Positions 35,585 to 49,900 of a DNA stretch of 64,000 nucleotides are shown here, piece by piece (position 1 is the first letter of the stretch; every line of letters begins with the position of its first letter). The notes under the pieces are model-generated. The model saw only the letters and a program-made list of their open reading frames with translations, did no database searches and was not told where the DNA came from. Source of the stretch: Melanocharis versteri (lineage: Eukaryota; Chordata; Aves; Passeriformes; Melanocharitidae); assembly GCA_013397845.1 (NCBI GenBank), contig VZTG01004185.1, positions 62,001 to 126,000 of the forward strand, written 5' to 3'. The translations under genes were made by a program, and so were the position numbers.

Positions 35585-37659
35585 CGCTGGAGCCAGGGAG
35601 TGCTTTTCCTGGAGGTCAGCTCTGCTCTCATTCACTGGGCATGGAATCAGAGAACCGCTGAAGGACATGGCGTGATCTCTGTGCTGTTTTGGTGCCATGG
35701 AAACAGATACTCATTTACCCAACATACTCTGGAAGTGCTTGAACACTTCTAACACTCTGGACCATGTTTGTGCATTACTCATCTCCGAGCTGCTGATTTT
35801 AGCTGTGTATTTCTTGGCACTGGGGAGGTTGTGAGTCTGATGCCCTTCATTCCAAATCCATGTATGGTCTATGCTATCGGCTCAGCTGGCCAGCAGCAGT
35901 GGTTTTTTTTTCCCCTCACTGACCTCTGCACTTGAATGTTATTCTCCAGATAGTTAAGGTGGGATGGAGCTGAAAAATAATGACATCTGCTTAGCACAGG
36001 GTGGATTTTTCTTCTGACAATAGCTGGTGATAATTTGCAATGCCTGTGGCACTGGAATGACGCTGTTTGGTTTAGATGCCACTCAGAAAAGAAAAAAAAA
36101 TTGTTTAACAGGCTATTTTTCTGTAAAACATAAATTAAAATATTTGTTTCAGAAATATTGATACACTGTTTCTTTGAAACCACCCTGTGCTTTCTTCAAT
36201 CCCAGCGTTTCAGGGTGGGGTTGCAGCACCCAGCTCTCACTTCCCAGGGAAATTTGCTGCTCCCAATGCTCTTAGCTGCCAGGCTCTGTTCATCTTTTAT
36301 GTGGAACATTAAGCTGTCAGCGTCACTCTCCCCTCGTTAGACAAACAGTTCACTTCCTAGCTGCAAAGATGATGAAAGGGTATCATATACTCTTCAGAAA
36401 AACCACCCCAATTTTTATAATCGTGGACTCAGAGTCCGTTTCATGCTAACATTCCTATCTGTCAGGGAGGCTTATGTTGCTAAAGACACGGTCAGAGAGA
36501 GTAAAACATGGGCCGCAATGTCTTGGATTATTTGGAGCATCACAGATTGTTCAGAGCCTGCAACATCAACATTATTTGTATTCTTGGATGGGAGTTGTGA
36601 AACGCTATCGTCCTACAAATATTCTCCTCACAGTATCAGCTTGTGGTGTCAGGGCAGATAGCAGATCACTGCTATTAATCAGCTGAGCACAGCTGTCAGT
36701 GGCCTACTGGAACAGGGCAAAAGTTACTGTATAAATGTAGCACATGGCCACTTAGTTCTCAGGCAACATTCAAAAAAATATTTAAGAACCCAGTTAAGAG
36801 TAGAGAAACAATTCATCACTTGGACTTGGATCCATCCATGTGAAACCAAACTGCTGCTGTTCTATCCAATAATGAGTTTACATTAGCAGAGGCATGCCTA
36901 CAAAAGTGTCTTAATGAGATAATGTGGGACACTGCTGCCTCCTGCTCTGTTCATGTGAGTGCTGGATGCTCCTACCATGTACCCATGTCAGACTGCTGTC
37001 GCACTTCTAGTTAGGAAATGCCATTAGAGAAAGATAATGAAGCAGAAGGGGAAATTGTTCAGTGCATAAGAGGGAATCAGGCATTAGGTTACATGAACTG
37101 AAAAAAACCTGGGCTTGCCATCGTAGGTGGATTTACATTTAAAACGAGTTTAGGGAAAAGTGCACTTGCATGGCTGCTGTCTCCTTCACCCCTGCTCCCA
37201 GTCTTCATTCTGCCACTCAGCAAACTGCACTGTTTGAACGTGACCCCTCAAGCTGGAACAGTTTTAGCAGGGGCTCCAACAGCTGTTGTCTTGCAGCCAT
37301 TCCACTCACTTCCAATGGGAAATCCATCACAGGGCACCCACTGGGAGGCAGGCCAGCTGTGCCTGTCTGCCCTCAGTCTCCTCAGGGTGCTGTGCCACTC
37401 TGCTGGCCTGGTCTGGGCTGATCCTGCCTTGAAAAGCTACTCTCCTTCCCACATCATGCCATCAGCTCCTTGGAAGAGATGAGTTTTCTTCTCAGCCTTG
37501 GTTTCCTGCCCAGCTCAGAATAAGATTAAAAACCCCTCCACTTCTCCTTCTCCAAGTGTCTCTTGAAGGTGAATGTTTGGAGTTCCAGGACCGAAACAAA
37601 AGCCTGGGCTGTGATTTGTTTTCCACACTGGTTTCCCCTCTCTTTGCCCAGTTCTCAGC

Positions 37660-38087
37660 CAGGGGAAGAAGATTGGATCATCTCATTTACCAGGACTGGC
37701 TGAGGGAGCTGGGCCTCTTCAGCCTTGGGAAGAGACAACTGAGAGGTGACCTCATCAATGCCTATCAGTATCTGAAGGGAGGGTGTCAGAGGCTGCAGCC
37801 AGGCTCTGCTCAGTGGTGCTGAGCAGAAGGACAAGAGGCAATGGGCAGAAATTGGAGGACAGGAAGCTCCATCTGAACATGAGGAAGAACTTTACTGTGC
37901 AGGTTCTGTGTGCACTGGAACAGATTGCCCAGAGAGGGTGTGGAGTCTGCCTCTCTGGAGATATTCCAGAAGTGTCTGCACACAGTCCTGTGCATTGTGC
38001 TCTGGGATGACCCTGCTTGAGCAAGGAGGATGGACCAGAGGACCCAATGTAGTCCCTTCCAGCCCTACCCGTTCTGTGACTGTGTGA
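37660..38087 (+). mobile_element. CR1 LINE 3' end, with ORF2 C-terminal remnant
   Basis: HLIYQDWLRELGLFSLGKRQ then LRGDLINAYQYLKGGCQ is the CR1 ORF2 C-terminus. It is followed by the tail 'aggaagctccatctgaacat', 'gtgcactggaacagattgcc', 'tagtcccttccagccctacc', ending 'gttctgtgactgtgtgaag'. 5'-truncated, with stop codons. Confidence 0.85.
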
Positions 38088-41000
38088 AGATGCCATATAT
38101 AGCAGAGATATATTCCCATGACAGTGCTCATGACTAGGCATTGCTAACCAGCTTCCTTCCAGCTCACCGCCAGCCAGCCAGGCCAGCATGACCCGCTAGG
38201 GAGAAGGGAGAAAGCTCCAAAATGGAGCAGGCCCTGCAAAAAACATGCTCTGTATGAACCACGGTTTGATGTGAACTCAGAGCTAAGAAACTTGGGTATA
38301 AATATTTATCTGAGCCATTTTACACAACTTCATCTTCCTGTCATGTTTCACTAACTGCTTCCCTCTCTCTTACTGCTAATACACAGCTCCAAACAAACTA
38401 AAACATTTATTAAAATACGCAGAGCCTGGTGGCAATAAATCAGTTTGCAAGGACACACTTTGAAACATTTCCTTCCAAGAAATGGAGCCCTGCTGGTTTA
38501 TTTCAAAATGTCCCACAGAAGCGGGACTGGGAGAAACAATTCTTGTCTGCAAAAGGCCAAGTGGGTTTTCCATTTGGAGATGGAAAGGGAGGTGGCTGGG
38601 GATTAGCTTAATTCACACAAATCTGTTCCATGCCACTTTTTTTCCCTGCTCCCATGGATTACTCGTGCCTTCCTTGGAGTCTGGAGCAATGCCAGCAGCG
38701 GATGGCAATGAGGGAGGATGTCCTGCAAAGCATGGAGGGGACTGTCACCACACAGAGCACCACTCTTCCTGACTGAAGCAGGTCTTTCTGAGCAGCTGCT
38801 GTAATGGGGATATTCTTAAATGGCACTGGGCTGGAACCCAAATAAGGACACTTGGAACTTGTCATGGCTTGGGGCTGTGCTTCTGGCTACTGAACGCGGC
38901 CTCGCCTTGTCCTCCACCAGCAATGCCCACGCCTGGAGAACAGAACAAATGCTCTGTCCCACGACACGGCACTGCTCGGGGTCCCAAAGCAGAGCAAAAC
39001 TCTCAACTGTCACTCACACACAGGCACCTGAAAAGGGGCCCAAAAGCTTTAAGCAGGAAGGCAAACCACAGCTCTCATCCATCAGCTGTGCCTCTGTAAA
39101 AACACGGTACACGCCTGCAGCTCTGTGCTCCCTCACTGAGGTCCCAGAACCAGACAGAGAGGTGAAAACTGATGAATGTAAGAATAAAAAAATATCCTGC
39201 TACTCCCAAGCCTCAACCCTGATACAGTGCTGGTGGACAGAATCTCTAAAAATTATGGGCAGCTGCTGCTGAGAACATCCACAGGTGGTCTTTTCTCTGC
39301 AAATGTTAAGGTTCAGCAGGAGAGGGGTGTTTATGTATTCTGGGACAACAAAAAAAAGCACTACAAGAAAAATGCTTACTGCTGGTGAGGGTGATTCTTA
39401 GTCATCACCTGCAGCAGGAACAGGCCCTGAACATCCAAAGAATTCCCCCCCGCAAAGCATTTTTTGCACTAATATCAATTTGAAAAGCTTTGAACAACAC
39501 AAATGCAAGTTTCTTCTCTGTCACTAGCACAGCACAGCAAATCACTAATTGATGGACATTGAAGAGATCAATAAATATTGATATTGATTCAGAAATACTT
39601 CTGAATTTTGAGCATTTGGCCTGCCAAGACATGAACAGCTGCTAGAGGAAGCGCTTCCTTCCCCCTTCTAGTATTAGCACAGGAGATTGAAAACAGTGGG
39701 AAAAGCAAAACCTTGCTTTGTAAAATTTCTTCACCTTTTCTTGGAGGTCCAGACAGTTTTGTCACAATTCTGATGTCCAGGGCCAAGTAAATTTGAAATA
39801 TGTGTTGACAATGGATTAGACCAAACAGCTGGCACCTGTTGGGATTTTCCCAAAGTGCTTCTTCCCATGGTGAAAACCCATCACAACAGACTGCCCCTAT
39901 GTTTTGATATCATTTTATGCAGGACTCTTTCCTCACTCCTTTCCTTCCTTAGAACCAATGCTGAAAGCCACCCCAGGAATATTTCACAAGGAATTCTTGC
40001 CTCTATAGTTCTAAAGAAAACCTCTACACAGCTCTACACACATACATGGTCTCTGGAGCAAGCTGAGGCATGCTCTGATGATGAGCATGGCATCAGTGAT
40101 TACAGGTGACTACAGATACTACTCACATGGGAAATCAGTGGGGGCACACTTTTATAAAGCCCTTTGGACCATTTAATTGAGGTTGGTACGGTGGGGTAAA
40201 AGTTTCTGTTGTGAAATTGTATATACATAACATTGGAAGGGAACTTGCTGGGTTTCACAGTATAAAAATTCATCAATGAGGCCAAAGTAAATTAAGAATT
40301 ATGCTATTTCTTTAAAAATGCAAATAAACAGTTCACTGAATTGAGCTTCGGCAAAATGAAAAACTTGCAGAGCAGCCAAACCAGAGGAACTGAAAAATGT
40401 AACACATTCCTTAGTGTCTTTAAAATAACTCCTTTTACCCCTGCCTCTTGGTTCAAAACCCCTCCTCCTGCCATATTAAAAATTAAAAACTCATAGACAG
40501 CTGGGTCTGCTCAGCTGCAGAATTACTTCAGCCTTTCCACGCAGAGCTTCTGACCATAAGTATGGTGGTCCAGACCCTGCTTGGGCCCAGATTAATGCCC
40601 AGTGCTTGAAATGCAGACTGCCCAGGTTCGGTGTGTGACAAAGGAAAACATAAACTGCACAAGGAAGAGAAAGTGCAAACCACAAGCAGGTTACAAGGCA
40701 GAAATGCTCCAGGTCTCCTGAGCAGACAGCGCAGCTCCACTTGACACTGGTACAAATCCTCGACACACAGGTGCCAGTGGCCCACAACACCCCGGGGAGA
40801 GTGACCAGAGACTCTCCACCCGCAGAACTGCCTTGGATTTTGCTCAGGGATAAAGGGAGGCTGGTTTCCAAGCCAGCTTCCCCCAGCCCTAATGCAAACC
40901 TGCAGGAATTGTGCTCCCCGAGGAAGGTCCCATGTTACCCTCACATGACTGGTGCTGCTGCTATGGGCAGAGGGTCAGTGGGTGAGCCTGGCCCCTCCAC

Positions 41001-43643
41001 CAGGCCACGGCCAGCAGCCTTCAGGCACCGAGAGAATGTTGCTTCATGTTGAGTGATGGTGCTCCTCATCTATTTACAATGATTAAATCATTTTATTTGC
41101 AGCTTGGCCAGAGAAAGGACTTTGAGAAGAGGCAGCTCAGCGCATCTGGATTTCATTAGAGCTGAGCATTAATCCCTTTATGCCTTATAAGCATCCCGTT
41201 AGCATTATACAGACTCGGCGGCTGTTAAATGGCATTCGCAGAGCTGGCTGGCTGAAAAATGGGTTAATCAACAGCATCTCTGCTAGCACACACACCATGA
41301 AAGGCATTTTCCTCCTTCTGCTGCTTGCTCATCTGCCTGTCAGCATCAGTGTGGGCACACTCATAGTAGCATTTACTGTCAAACTACTTCTCAAACCCCA
41401 GGATAAGTTTGTGCTGAATTGCAGGATTTAATTCCACAGCATTCTGCAGTTGATTGAAATGAAAAATAGACATCCTAGCCTCAAATGAGGATCAGTGGAG
41501 CTGCGAGTCTAAAGTTACATGAGCTGGGCAAACAAAAGTAGATTTTGGCTTAAACAATCGCACTTTTTGCCAGTTTTTGGAGTTGCATGAAGGCATTAAG
41601 GGTTGAGCAGTGATAGAGGCCAAGAGAGAGACATTGCTCAGCAGCTGAGAAAAGGTAAAGAAAGGGAAGGCAGGAGGGAGCAGCGTTATGTGAGCTGAGC
41701 CCATGTGAGACAGAAGGTGCCAAGGAGAGGTTTGAAAACACAGCCTGAAGAGCTGCCAGTGGGCTGAGAAACGGAGGAGAGAAGCTCATCAGAGCTGATG
41801 AGGAGCTCGAAGATCAAATAACCTGGAGGCCATGGGAGAATTTGCCAAGGCTAGCAAAGAAATGTGCACATTCTTTTACTAAAAAGAATGCTATGAACCA
41901 ATGCAAGTCAGGCTGTGTGGCCTTAAAGAACACGTCCCATTCTTTGATGGCATGAGAGGTGGAAAAATACAAACAGTGGAATCACTACTATGCACATAAA
42001 GTTCCTCACACAAGGCTGTTGTAATTATTCCACAGGAGCAACTGCTGCAAGCCACTGCAGAAACTCAGAGGTGAGCCAAGGAAAAGAAACAACAAAGGCA
42101 GAAAATCATGTTGCCTTGAAGGCAGTAATAAAATGCCAGTGTTCTGCAGGGGATGGGGGTGGTGAGAGGGGGTATATCATCCCCTGGCAACCAGACTAAG
42201 GCTAAAGCAGAGGAGTGACCCCTCATGCCCCATGCAAGGGCACAGGCTGGGGTTGTGGGGCTTGGATCTCTGTGACAGAGGGGCAGCATTGAGGAATGGA
42301 GGTTCACCTGCCCCCAGGAGCACCTGCAGAGTGGCCACGGGGCTTTTTGGAGATGTCGTTCTCTGTGTCTCCATTTCCAGTACAGCCTGAAGGGGCAGGC
42401 AGTGGAAAACTCCAAGAAGCATTCCATTTAAAGACAATTATTCTATTCATATATTATTCCCTGCTTTAATTTCTCACAGTATTTCTTTTTCACTTTTGCC
42501 TTAACGTCTTTTTCACTTTTGCCTAATGTCAGTATGAAAACGGTATCAGCTGAAACTAGGCTAAATACAGGACATGCTATGGGGTACAGATGACCCCAAA
42601 GACTTCCTAATCTGCCTGTTATGCCCCATTTCCCAATACTTGGCCTTAACATGTTTATGCATAAACTAATACCTCCAGTTATGAGTATTTTCATGGGTCT
42701 TTGGTAAACACGTTATAATTAGACAAAATCTTTCCGATATTGAGGTGTTCAGAGCAAAAAACAATTATCCAGCAAGATTTACAGAAGAGCTACACAGAAT
42801 TTATATTTGCCATTACTTAGCTGTTAGTACCTACTAGTTTTACTAATTTCAAGAGGAAAATTTTCCTGAGGTTGAGTAGTAGCCTCTTCATGTGCAATCC
42901 CTACACAAGGACACGTGCACATACACATCTGCATACACAGATATACAGGCACAAAGCTCTTTGGGTTATAAATTTCCCAACAAATGTAGCAGACAACTTC
43001 AAACCCAAACCAAAATAAGCCTTTAAATAGGAATTATGAAAAATAAGTTTTAAATCACAAAAACATCCTGTTTTGCTTCAGTTTCTCTCTCACATGCCAC
43101 AAACTGGGCTCCACCCTAGCTGTTTTCCAAGGGGCTAACTATGGGTGCCTGGTTTTGGAAACTTTCATGTCCTTATCTGTCCTGCCATTTGCTCTGTGGG
43201 AACATGAGGAGGGCAGCACTGTGCACAAGCAAAGAAGGGCTGATCCCTAGTGCATGAGCACTGAGAACCCATCCCTGTGACAGTTCCTCTTCCCACAGCT
43301 CTAAGGTGCCTCAGGAGGAAATGCAGAGAAAGGGAAGATGAGAAGAAGAGGGGTTTATTGTTTTTTAGCTTTGTTTTAAGCCACAGTGACTGTCACACTC
43401 CCAGCCTCTGGCTGAAGTGGAGAAGGTGCTGTTGGGCAGACTGGCTGTTTGCTCTGTTAGGTGTCAGCACCCACAGTGCTGACACTGCCTTGGGGAGATG
43501 TCAGACCCTCACCAGCAGCATACAGAGGGGTGGGGGGCTGCCAGGGCAGATGTCCTGACTTAGCTGAGAAACCATCCGTGTAGCTCGGTGTGCACCACAG
43601 CACCCCACTTTAGCACGGCCCCTGAGTGACCTCTGCACGCCAG

Positions 43644-44067
43644 CTCCCAGCCAGATATGGTGGGGTGTCCCCTGCACCAGCTCCCAGTCAGACACCGTGG
43701 GGTGTCCCCTGCACCAGCTCCCAGTCAGACACTGTAGGGTGACCCTGCACCAGCTCCCAGTCAGACACTGTAGGGTGACCCTGCACCAGCTCCCAGTCAG
43801 ACACTGTAGGGTGTCCTGAGCCAGCTCCCAGTCAGACACCGTGGGGTGACCCTGCACCAGCTCCCAGTCAGCCACCGGGGGGTGTCCCCTGCACCAGCCC
43901 CCAGTCAGACACTGTGGGGTGACCCTGCACCAGCCCCCAGTCAGACACTGTAGGGTGACNTCCCAGTCAGACACTGTGGGGTGACCCTGCACCAGCTCCC
44001 AGTCAGACACTGTGGGGTGACCCTGCACCAGCTCCCAGTCAGACACTGTAGGGTGACCCCTGAGCAG
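43644..44067. repeat. 36-bp GC-rich minisatellite, about 12 copies
   Basis: Unit CTCCCAGTCAGACACTGTRG plus GGTGACCCTGCACCAG. Copies are 36 or 37 bp (CCCT versus CCCCT), with few substitutions. A single N at 43960 interrupts one copy where about 11 bases of the unit are missing. A 12-codon period keeps a long open frame on the - strand (HPTVSDWELVQG repeated). That frame is a by-product of the period, not evidence for a gene. Confidence 0.9.
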
Positions 44068-46249
44068 CGCTGCCAAGCAGTCGATGCGCTGCCGGTGCTC
44101 CAGGGGCTGCTGAGGGTGTTCATTTGAGACAGGTGTGTGTGACATCGGTGTGACTGCACACAAGTGATGCAGGACACAGGTGAGCAACAGCCTGAGTGGC
44201 TGAGTGCTGCTGTGAACACGCTCAGAGGTGTTTGTATGCAGATCTGCTGGGAGGTTTTGCTGGAGCAAGAGCCGAATGGTGTCACTGGCAAGAGTGGAGG
44301 AGTATATGGATAAAGGTGAATGGAACAAATGCAGGAACCTGGGGGTGTTTTGGAGGGTGCTGGCGTGACAGAGGGGTGGTGAGCCTGGGGCAGGCAGGAG
44401 GATGGAGTATGGTGTGCTGATGTAATGCTGTCCACGAGGGACTAGGAAAGGATCCACAAGGATCTCTGCATTGGAGCTGCAAATCAGAATCTTAGGTATT
44501 AAAAGCAGGACAGGATCTGAGATCCCTCGTGGCTGGTCATGAAGGACAAGCATCCGCTACATCTTTAGGCTAATTAAGAGAAACTATATCCATGGTACAT
44601 TCCTCATCATCTCCCACACCTGTGAAGCAAAACCAGTCCGACTACAGAGGTGATTGAATCACATCCCCTGGTTACAACCTAAAAGAGTTCCAGCCCCTGG
44701 AGCTAGCTCCTCTGCAAAGACAAGGCCACTTCCCAAGTCTGGGGCCAGCCGAGTTGAATTATAATTAAGAAAGGTGGTGCACCAAGAAGCATAAGCAATC
44801 ACCTAGACCAGAGCCACGTCAAGTGATCTACATGTGGGTTCAGCCAAAACCTAAAGTGCAACAGCACTCAAAGACAGGTAAAAAGAAAGGAACTGTGTCT
44901 AGTGCTGCTGTTGAAAAGACCTTCGCTGAGCACCCAGAGACTGCAGGGGAGACACAAACTATCATTATGTCTCCATGCCTATCCAAAATTAGGCTATGCA
45001 CCCATCCAAAGCATGGTATGATGTTTGAGAGGGATTCCCTGAAGCCACTGACTCTCAGAAAATGTAAATCTTTTTAAACCGACAAACTCTAATATTTATT
45101 TTCCTCATGGAAGGAATCTGCATTAATTTTTAAAACCTCACTAGAGGGCGATAAATAGATGGGCTACAACCAAGCTATTGCCTGTGCAGGCAGTGAGATC
45201 TTGGAGAAAACTGGTCAGCTGCAAGCTCGGGGGGTAAATTTAAAAGGTCTGTGCATACCAAAGCAGCCTCCTGAACACCTCTCTCTGGTTCACAGACTAA
45301 ATACTTTACTTCTCCTTAGCTGTGCACTGGAAAGCACCAGTCCAGGTGCCCAGGAAGTTTACCCAGGAACTGGGTGTGAGCCAGGTCTCAGCGAGGCATT
45401 GGCAGCTGTGTCATGGCCAGGAACATCCCCATTTGTACATAACCCACCAAGTACCAGTGGCTTAATGAGCTGGAAGTCATGCTGGACAAACTGATGGCCA
45501 GGTCCTTGAAGGCATCAGTGGGAGGCTGAGGTGCAGTGCCTGGTCCTGCTCTGTGCATCTGGGGAATACACTCTACATAGAGCTCCGTGCTCCTGCAGAA
45601 GCAGGTGTTCATGGCCCTGCTCCTCAGGCTGTGCAAGTGAGACACTGGCTGTGATGCTGAGGCAAAGAGCAGCACCCTGTTAAAGGCCCTCATTTTCCTT
45701 CGTCTGCAGATAATGCAGAGTTGCCATATCACAGCAGCACTCTTGGTGACACGAGGGCATCAATAGGCAGGGGTCTGCTTAGGAAAATGAATGTTAAGGA
45801 ATGTTCTAACTATGAAAGAACATCAGAAAGTAAAGGGAAATCCAGCCACCAGTGTCTTAGGTAGATCTCATAGGTAAAAACTTCAAGTGGCTACAAAGAA
45901 CTGGCAGCAAAAGCTGCAATGAACCATCACTCTGGATCACAAGGACTTTGCTGGCTGTGGGCACATTCCAGCCCCTGGCAGGCATTACAAGCATTACAAC
46001 TAGCTGCAAATTTTTAATTTTTTTTTTTTTTTAAACAGAACTTGCTATTTATTCCAGTGGAAACTCCCTGCGCAGAAAATTGTTCCACTCAGCTACTGTT
46101 TGCGTTGGATGATTCATTTGAAAATTTCAAACTGGCATTTTGGAAAACGCTTACAGTTTCCCCTCTTAATTTTCCACCATTTCAGGCTAACCTTATGCTA
46201 ATGCGATATTTCGTTGTTTGTTCTGTTGAGCTGAAAAATCACCAAGGGC

Positions 46250-46990
46250 AGCTGCGGTTCCGTGAAGCCCGGGCACCCCTGTCCGGCCGCAGCCGGTGCC
46301 GCCAGNNNNNNNNNNNNNNNNNNNNNNNNNNNNNNNNNNNNNNNNNNNNNNNNNNNNNNNNNNNNNNNNNNNNNNNNNNNNNNNNNNNNNNNNNNNNNNN
46401 NNNNNNNNNNNNNNNNNNNNNNNNNNNNNNNNNNNNNNNNNNNNNNNNNNNNNNNNNNNNNNNNNNNNNNNNNNNNNNNNNNNNNNNNNNNNNNNNNNNN
46501 NNNNNNNNNNNNNNNNNNNNNNNNNNNNNNNNNNNNNNNNNNNNNNNNNNNNNNNNNNNNNNNNNNNNNNNNNNNNNNNNNNNNNNNNNNNNNNNNNNNN
46601 NNNNNNNNNNNNNNNNNNNNNNNNNNNNNNNNNNNNNNNNNNNNNNNGGGCCGCGGCGCCCCCGCCCCGAGCGCGGCTCCGCCGGCCGGACGGCAGAGCC
46701 CCGAGCCCCGCGGGAGCCGCTTCGGGCCCGGGAAGGGGCTCTGAGGCCGCCCCCGAGCTGCCTCTGCCCCGGCTCGCAGCGGCCGCGATGAGCGCGGTGG
46801 GCGCTGCCCGGGAGCCCGGAGCTGGTGCGGAGAAGGAGCGACCCAGAAAGTGACGCTCCGAGATCGGTTTTCTGGGCAAACGCGGCGGGAGAGCCAAGAA
46901 GTGACAGGAGCCGGGACAGCCGGGCACGTGTGTTCTGGAAGGCCGCTCCTCCTGCACGCCAGGGTACCTGAGCACTCTGTTTCCCACTTC
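46250..46990. promoter_or_regulatory. CpG island interrupted by a 342-N gap
   Basis: Sequence on both sides of the gap (46306-46647) is very GC- and CpG-rich, with GC boxes. This is the only strong island upstream of the ARHGAP20-type gene, so it is a candidate for its promoter and first exon, which may be hidden in the gap. On the + strand an ATG at 46788 (MSAVGAAREPGAGAEKERPRK) opens a short frame; it could be the start of a divergent transcript. Direction is undecided. Confidence 0.55.
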
Positions 46991-49900
46991 AAGACTCTTC
47001 AGGCTCCTCTCACGGGGATTTTTGCCATACCAGAGAGAGCAGAGTGGGGTGTAACAGCCCTCAGAGACTGGCCCGAGCTCCTTCTGCGCTCCATTTCTGG
47101 TGCTGCCCAGGGTGGGGTGTGCCCGGGGGGCTGTCTGCGGTGCTGGGGCTTCTAGGACCAGTTATCATAGAGAAGGCAGGAAAAGCAATTGGGGCCCAAG
47201 TGCATTCTCTTTCTGCCCCCTCGTCCCTCCCAAACCCATTTGTGGGTTTTAGTTGTTGTTGTGTAGGAAGTTTCCTGTAGAAAGTTTTCGATCTGCACTG
47301 CAGGGGAATTTTGTGTCTCTGGAGTAGTCTGTTTGTGTTGAGAAAGAAGCCTCTTGAGAGACTATTCCAAGGTAAACACATACCAAGGGCACACACTTTC
47401 ACAGTTCTGTCCCTTTGAGAAATATCTGTGCTATAAAACCCTCTCTGGACATGTGCTGAAAGGGATGGATATATTACATGAGAAAAATGTGCTCTAATCC
47501 ACGTTAAGCTATTTTGATCTCTTTCACATCACAGGTTAAGTCCTGCAAAGAACGACTTAGAGTGTTAAATAAATGGAAATCTTTAGAAAACGAGAGTGCA
47601 GCACATCTCAGTCACACAGACTGTCTTGGGGGGTCAAAAGATTTTTCCAAACTATGAAGAAATACGAGGAATACTGTATTTGCCATCTGGTACTCGGTGG
47701 TCTGATCTTTGCTTTCTCTCTGCATACAAGATTTGACAAGTTGTGAAATTTTGGGAATGACATCTCCTCTGTCTCTAAACAGCCCTTACAAGTACTTTTG
47801 AATGTAAGATATGTAAGAGACATCTTCAGAAAAATGAAAGAGTAGCCCCCTCCCGCCCATATATATGTGATTTGACTTTAAAAAGACAAAATAAAGCAGC
47901 CAGTCCCCTCCTTCCCTTCCTCCTTCCCGCCTACCCCCCTTGGCCCCCCTCGCCTCCCCACACACATTGATGGAGTATTCCAAACTATGCAGTCCCTCCC
48001 CATCAGCTCTCATTCTCCTGGGAAATACCTCAGGAGGCATTTCCTGTAAGCTAAAAGGTACCACTGGGACAGACTAATTTAAGACTGCAGTCAAGACTAG
48101 TGCTTGTTAGTGCTTTTCATCCATATTTTTCCATGTCTAGTGTCCACAGTCTCAATATGGTTCTGCTTACTGTTGTAGCAACAATACAATAATTAAAATG
48201 GCACAGCCTTTTCCAAAGGATTCCCGTGGATAAAATTTCTTAATCTTTTCAAAGTACCCCTTTCCTAATCTATGAGCAGAAACTGTTTCCTCTGCAGTTG
48301 TAAGTTCCTCTGAATTCTGAGTTTAACGCTCATTATACTAAATAAAAATGCTTCAGAGCCTCTAAGCTTATTACATACCCACTGATAGCTGGGTGGACTT
48401 CAGCCATGTTCCTTTATCACCACTGCGTTGGCAAGGGGATTCAGGATATCTGTGTGCCATAGGTCAGAAAAATGTGTCAGGAACAATGGGAACATTTCTC
48501 CTAAATTTTTGAGCAAACTTAAACAAAAAATCATCTTCCCTCCTCTTTGCCTCCTGCCCAAGAAACGTCCGTGAATGATCAGTTTCTGAAGAACAGTGAG
48601 TCTCCATAAAAAAGGAATCATAAATAGCCCACTGTGTTTTCAAACTAGTTTTTTTATGGTATCACAGCAGCCATGTAGGGAATCAGATATGGAGAAAGGA
48701 AATAGTTGTATCGGGCTGGGGTACAAATGCTCAGGCACTCTTTCCAAGGAGCAGAATTAGTGCTGTGGAATTTAGAAAGGTCATCTCTGCTTGTGTTGGC
48801 TTTGCCTGTGACTTTGTTGCTCCACTCCATCATCTGTGTGTCTTTCTGAATCACTGCAATGCTGGGTTTGTTTGTTTTTTTTTTCCTTTCTGAAATCTGA
48901 ATACACATCAAGCATGCTTTAAAGCTACAACTGCTCCAAGCCAGCTAAATTGGCTGCAAGCCTGGATATTATAGGGAGGAATTCAGTCTTGGAAATCTGA
49001 CAGCATCACTGGTCTTTATGTCCCTGGTGTCTTTCAAAGGGGCCCTGAATGTCAGTGCTCCACTGAAACAGCCTTTTCTATCAGGTAAGCCCATTTGTAA
49101 ACAGATCAAAACCAACTTGTTACAACCGTAGCCCTTAGAGTTAAAAAATCTTATTAAAAAAAGAACTCAGCACCCTCCAAAAAATAAAAACCCAGCAGTT
49201 TGGAATTTGTTTTCAAAAGGGCATTCAAAATAAATTCCTTGACAACTGTTACTCCAAATCATTGGCTTTGGAGAAATGCAAACTGTGCATTATCCCATGG
49301 GAGGCATCACAGAGGGACCCAGTTCCACACCTCTGGCTCCATCTGCGTTAGAAAACGAAGAATAAGCCAAGGGATTCCACTCCAATGCAGTTGTTTCCTT
49401 TGCTGGTTATGGATTTGTTTCAGAACATAGTGCAAGCAGGGAAGGGCTTGGAAAACTCCACTTGTTTATGGGGCAGGGCTGGAAACTTTGCTGCTGTCAG
49501 ATCTCCGTGACGCTGCTGTGGGAGCAGCAGCGATGAGGTCTCTGTCTGACAGAGCCACTCAGACAGACCAGGGCTGAGAAGAAGGAAAAAAATTATCAAC
49601 CAATAGGAATATCTTGTTTTATTTTTTGATGTTATTACTTGATAGTGAAGAGAAACTATTTGAAAGAGCTACCAACACACAGGATCAACAAATAGTTCCA
49701 CCAAGCTCCTGGGTTTGTTTTCCATAATGCAGTCCTGCAAACACAGAGCGTGACTCAGGGTTTGCCATGCTGCTGGCACTGCTACCTGTGCATGTAATGC
49801 TCTGATGTCCAGTGGCTCTAATTAGATGAACAAATGTGGGAACTAGCTAAGACGCTTCATCAAGTCTGGCACTGCACTGTCAGTGAGCTGAAACCAGGGA

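Larger units (their letters stand above)
32291..46250. other. Probable 5' intron or upstream region of the ARHGAP20-type gene
   Basis: No confident exon on either strand. Contents: a candidate 5' exon at 35504-35584 (-), a diverged 40-bp repeat pair (34411-34450 and 34963-35002), a CR1 at 37660-38087 and a minisatellite at 43644-44067. If the CpG island at 46250-46990 is the promoter, this is the first intron, about 14 kb long. Confidence 0.5.

Noticed and set aside
35501..35698. Frame beginning MAPKQHRD that also ends at the strong donor
   Set aside because: It ends in phase 2, and the next supported exon would then read a stop codon at once.
43501..44553. 350-codon open frame on the - strand
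   Set aside because: Most of it is the 36-bp minisatellite read with a 12-codon period. The flanks have no family features and a single N lies inside.
46042..46992. Several 160-264-codon frames across the N gap
   Set aside because: Length comes from reading through unknown bases and CpG-rich sequence that rarely contains stops.
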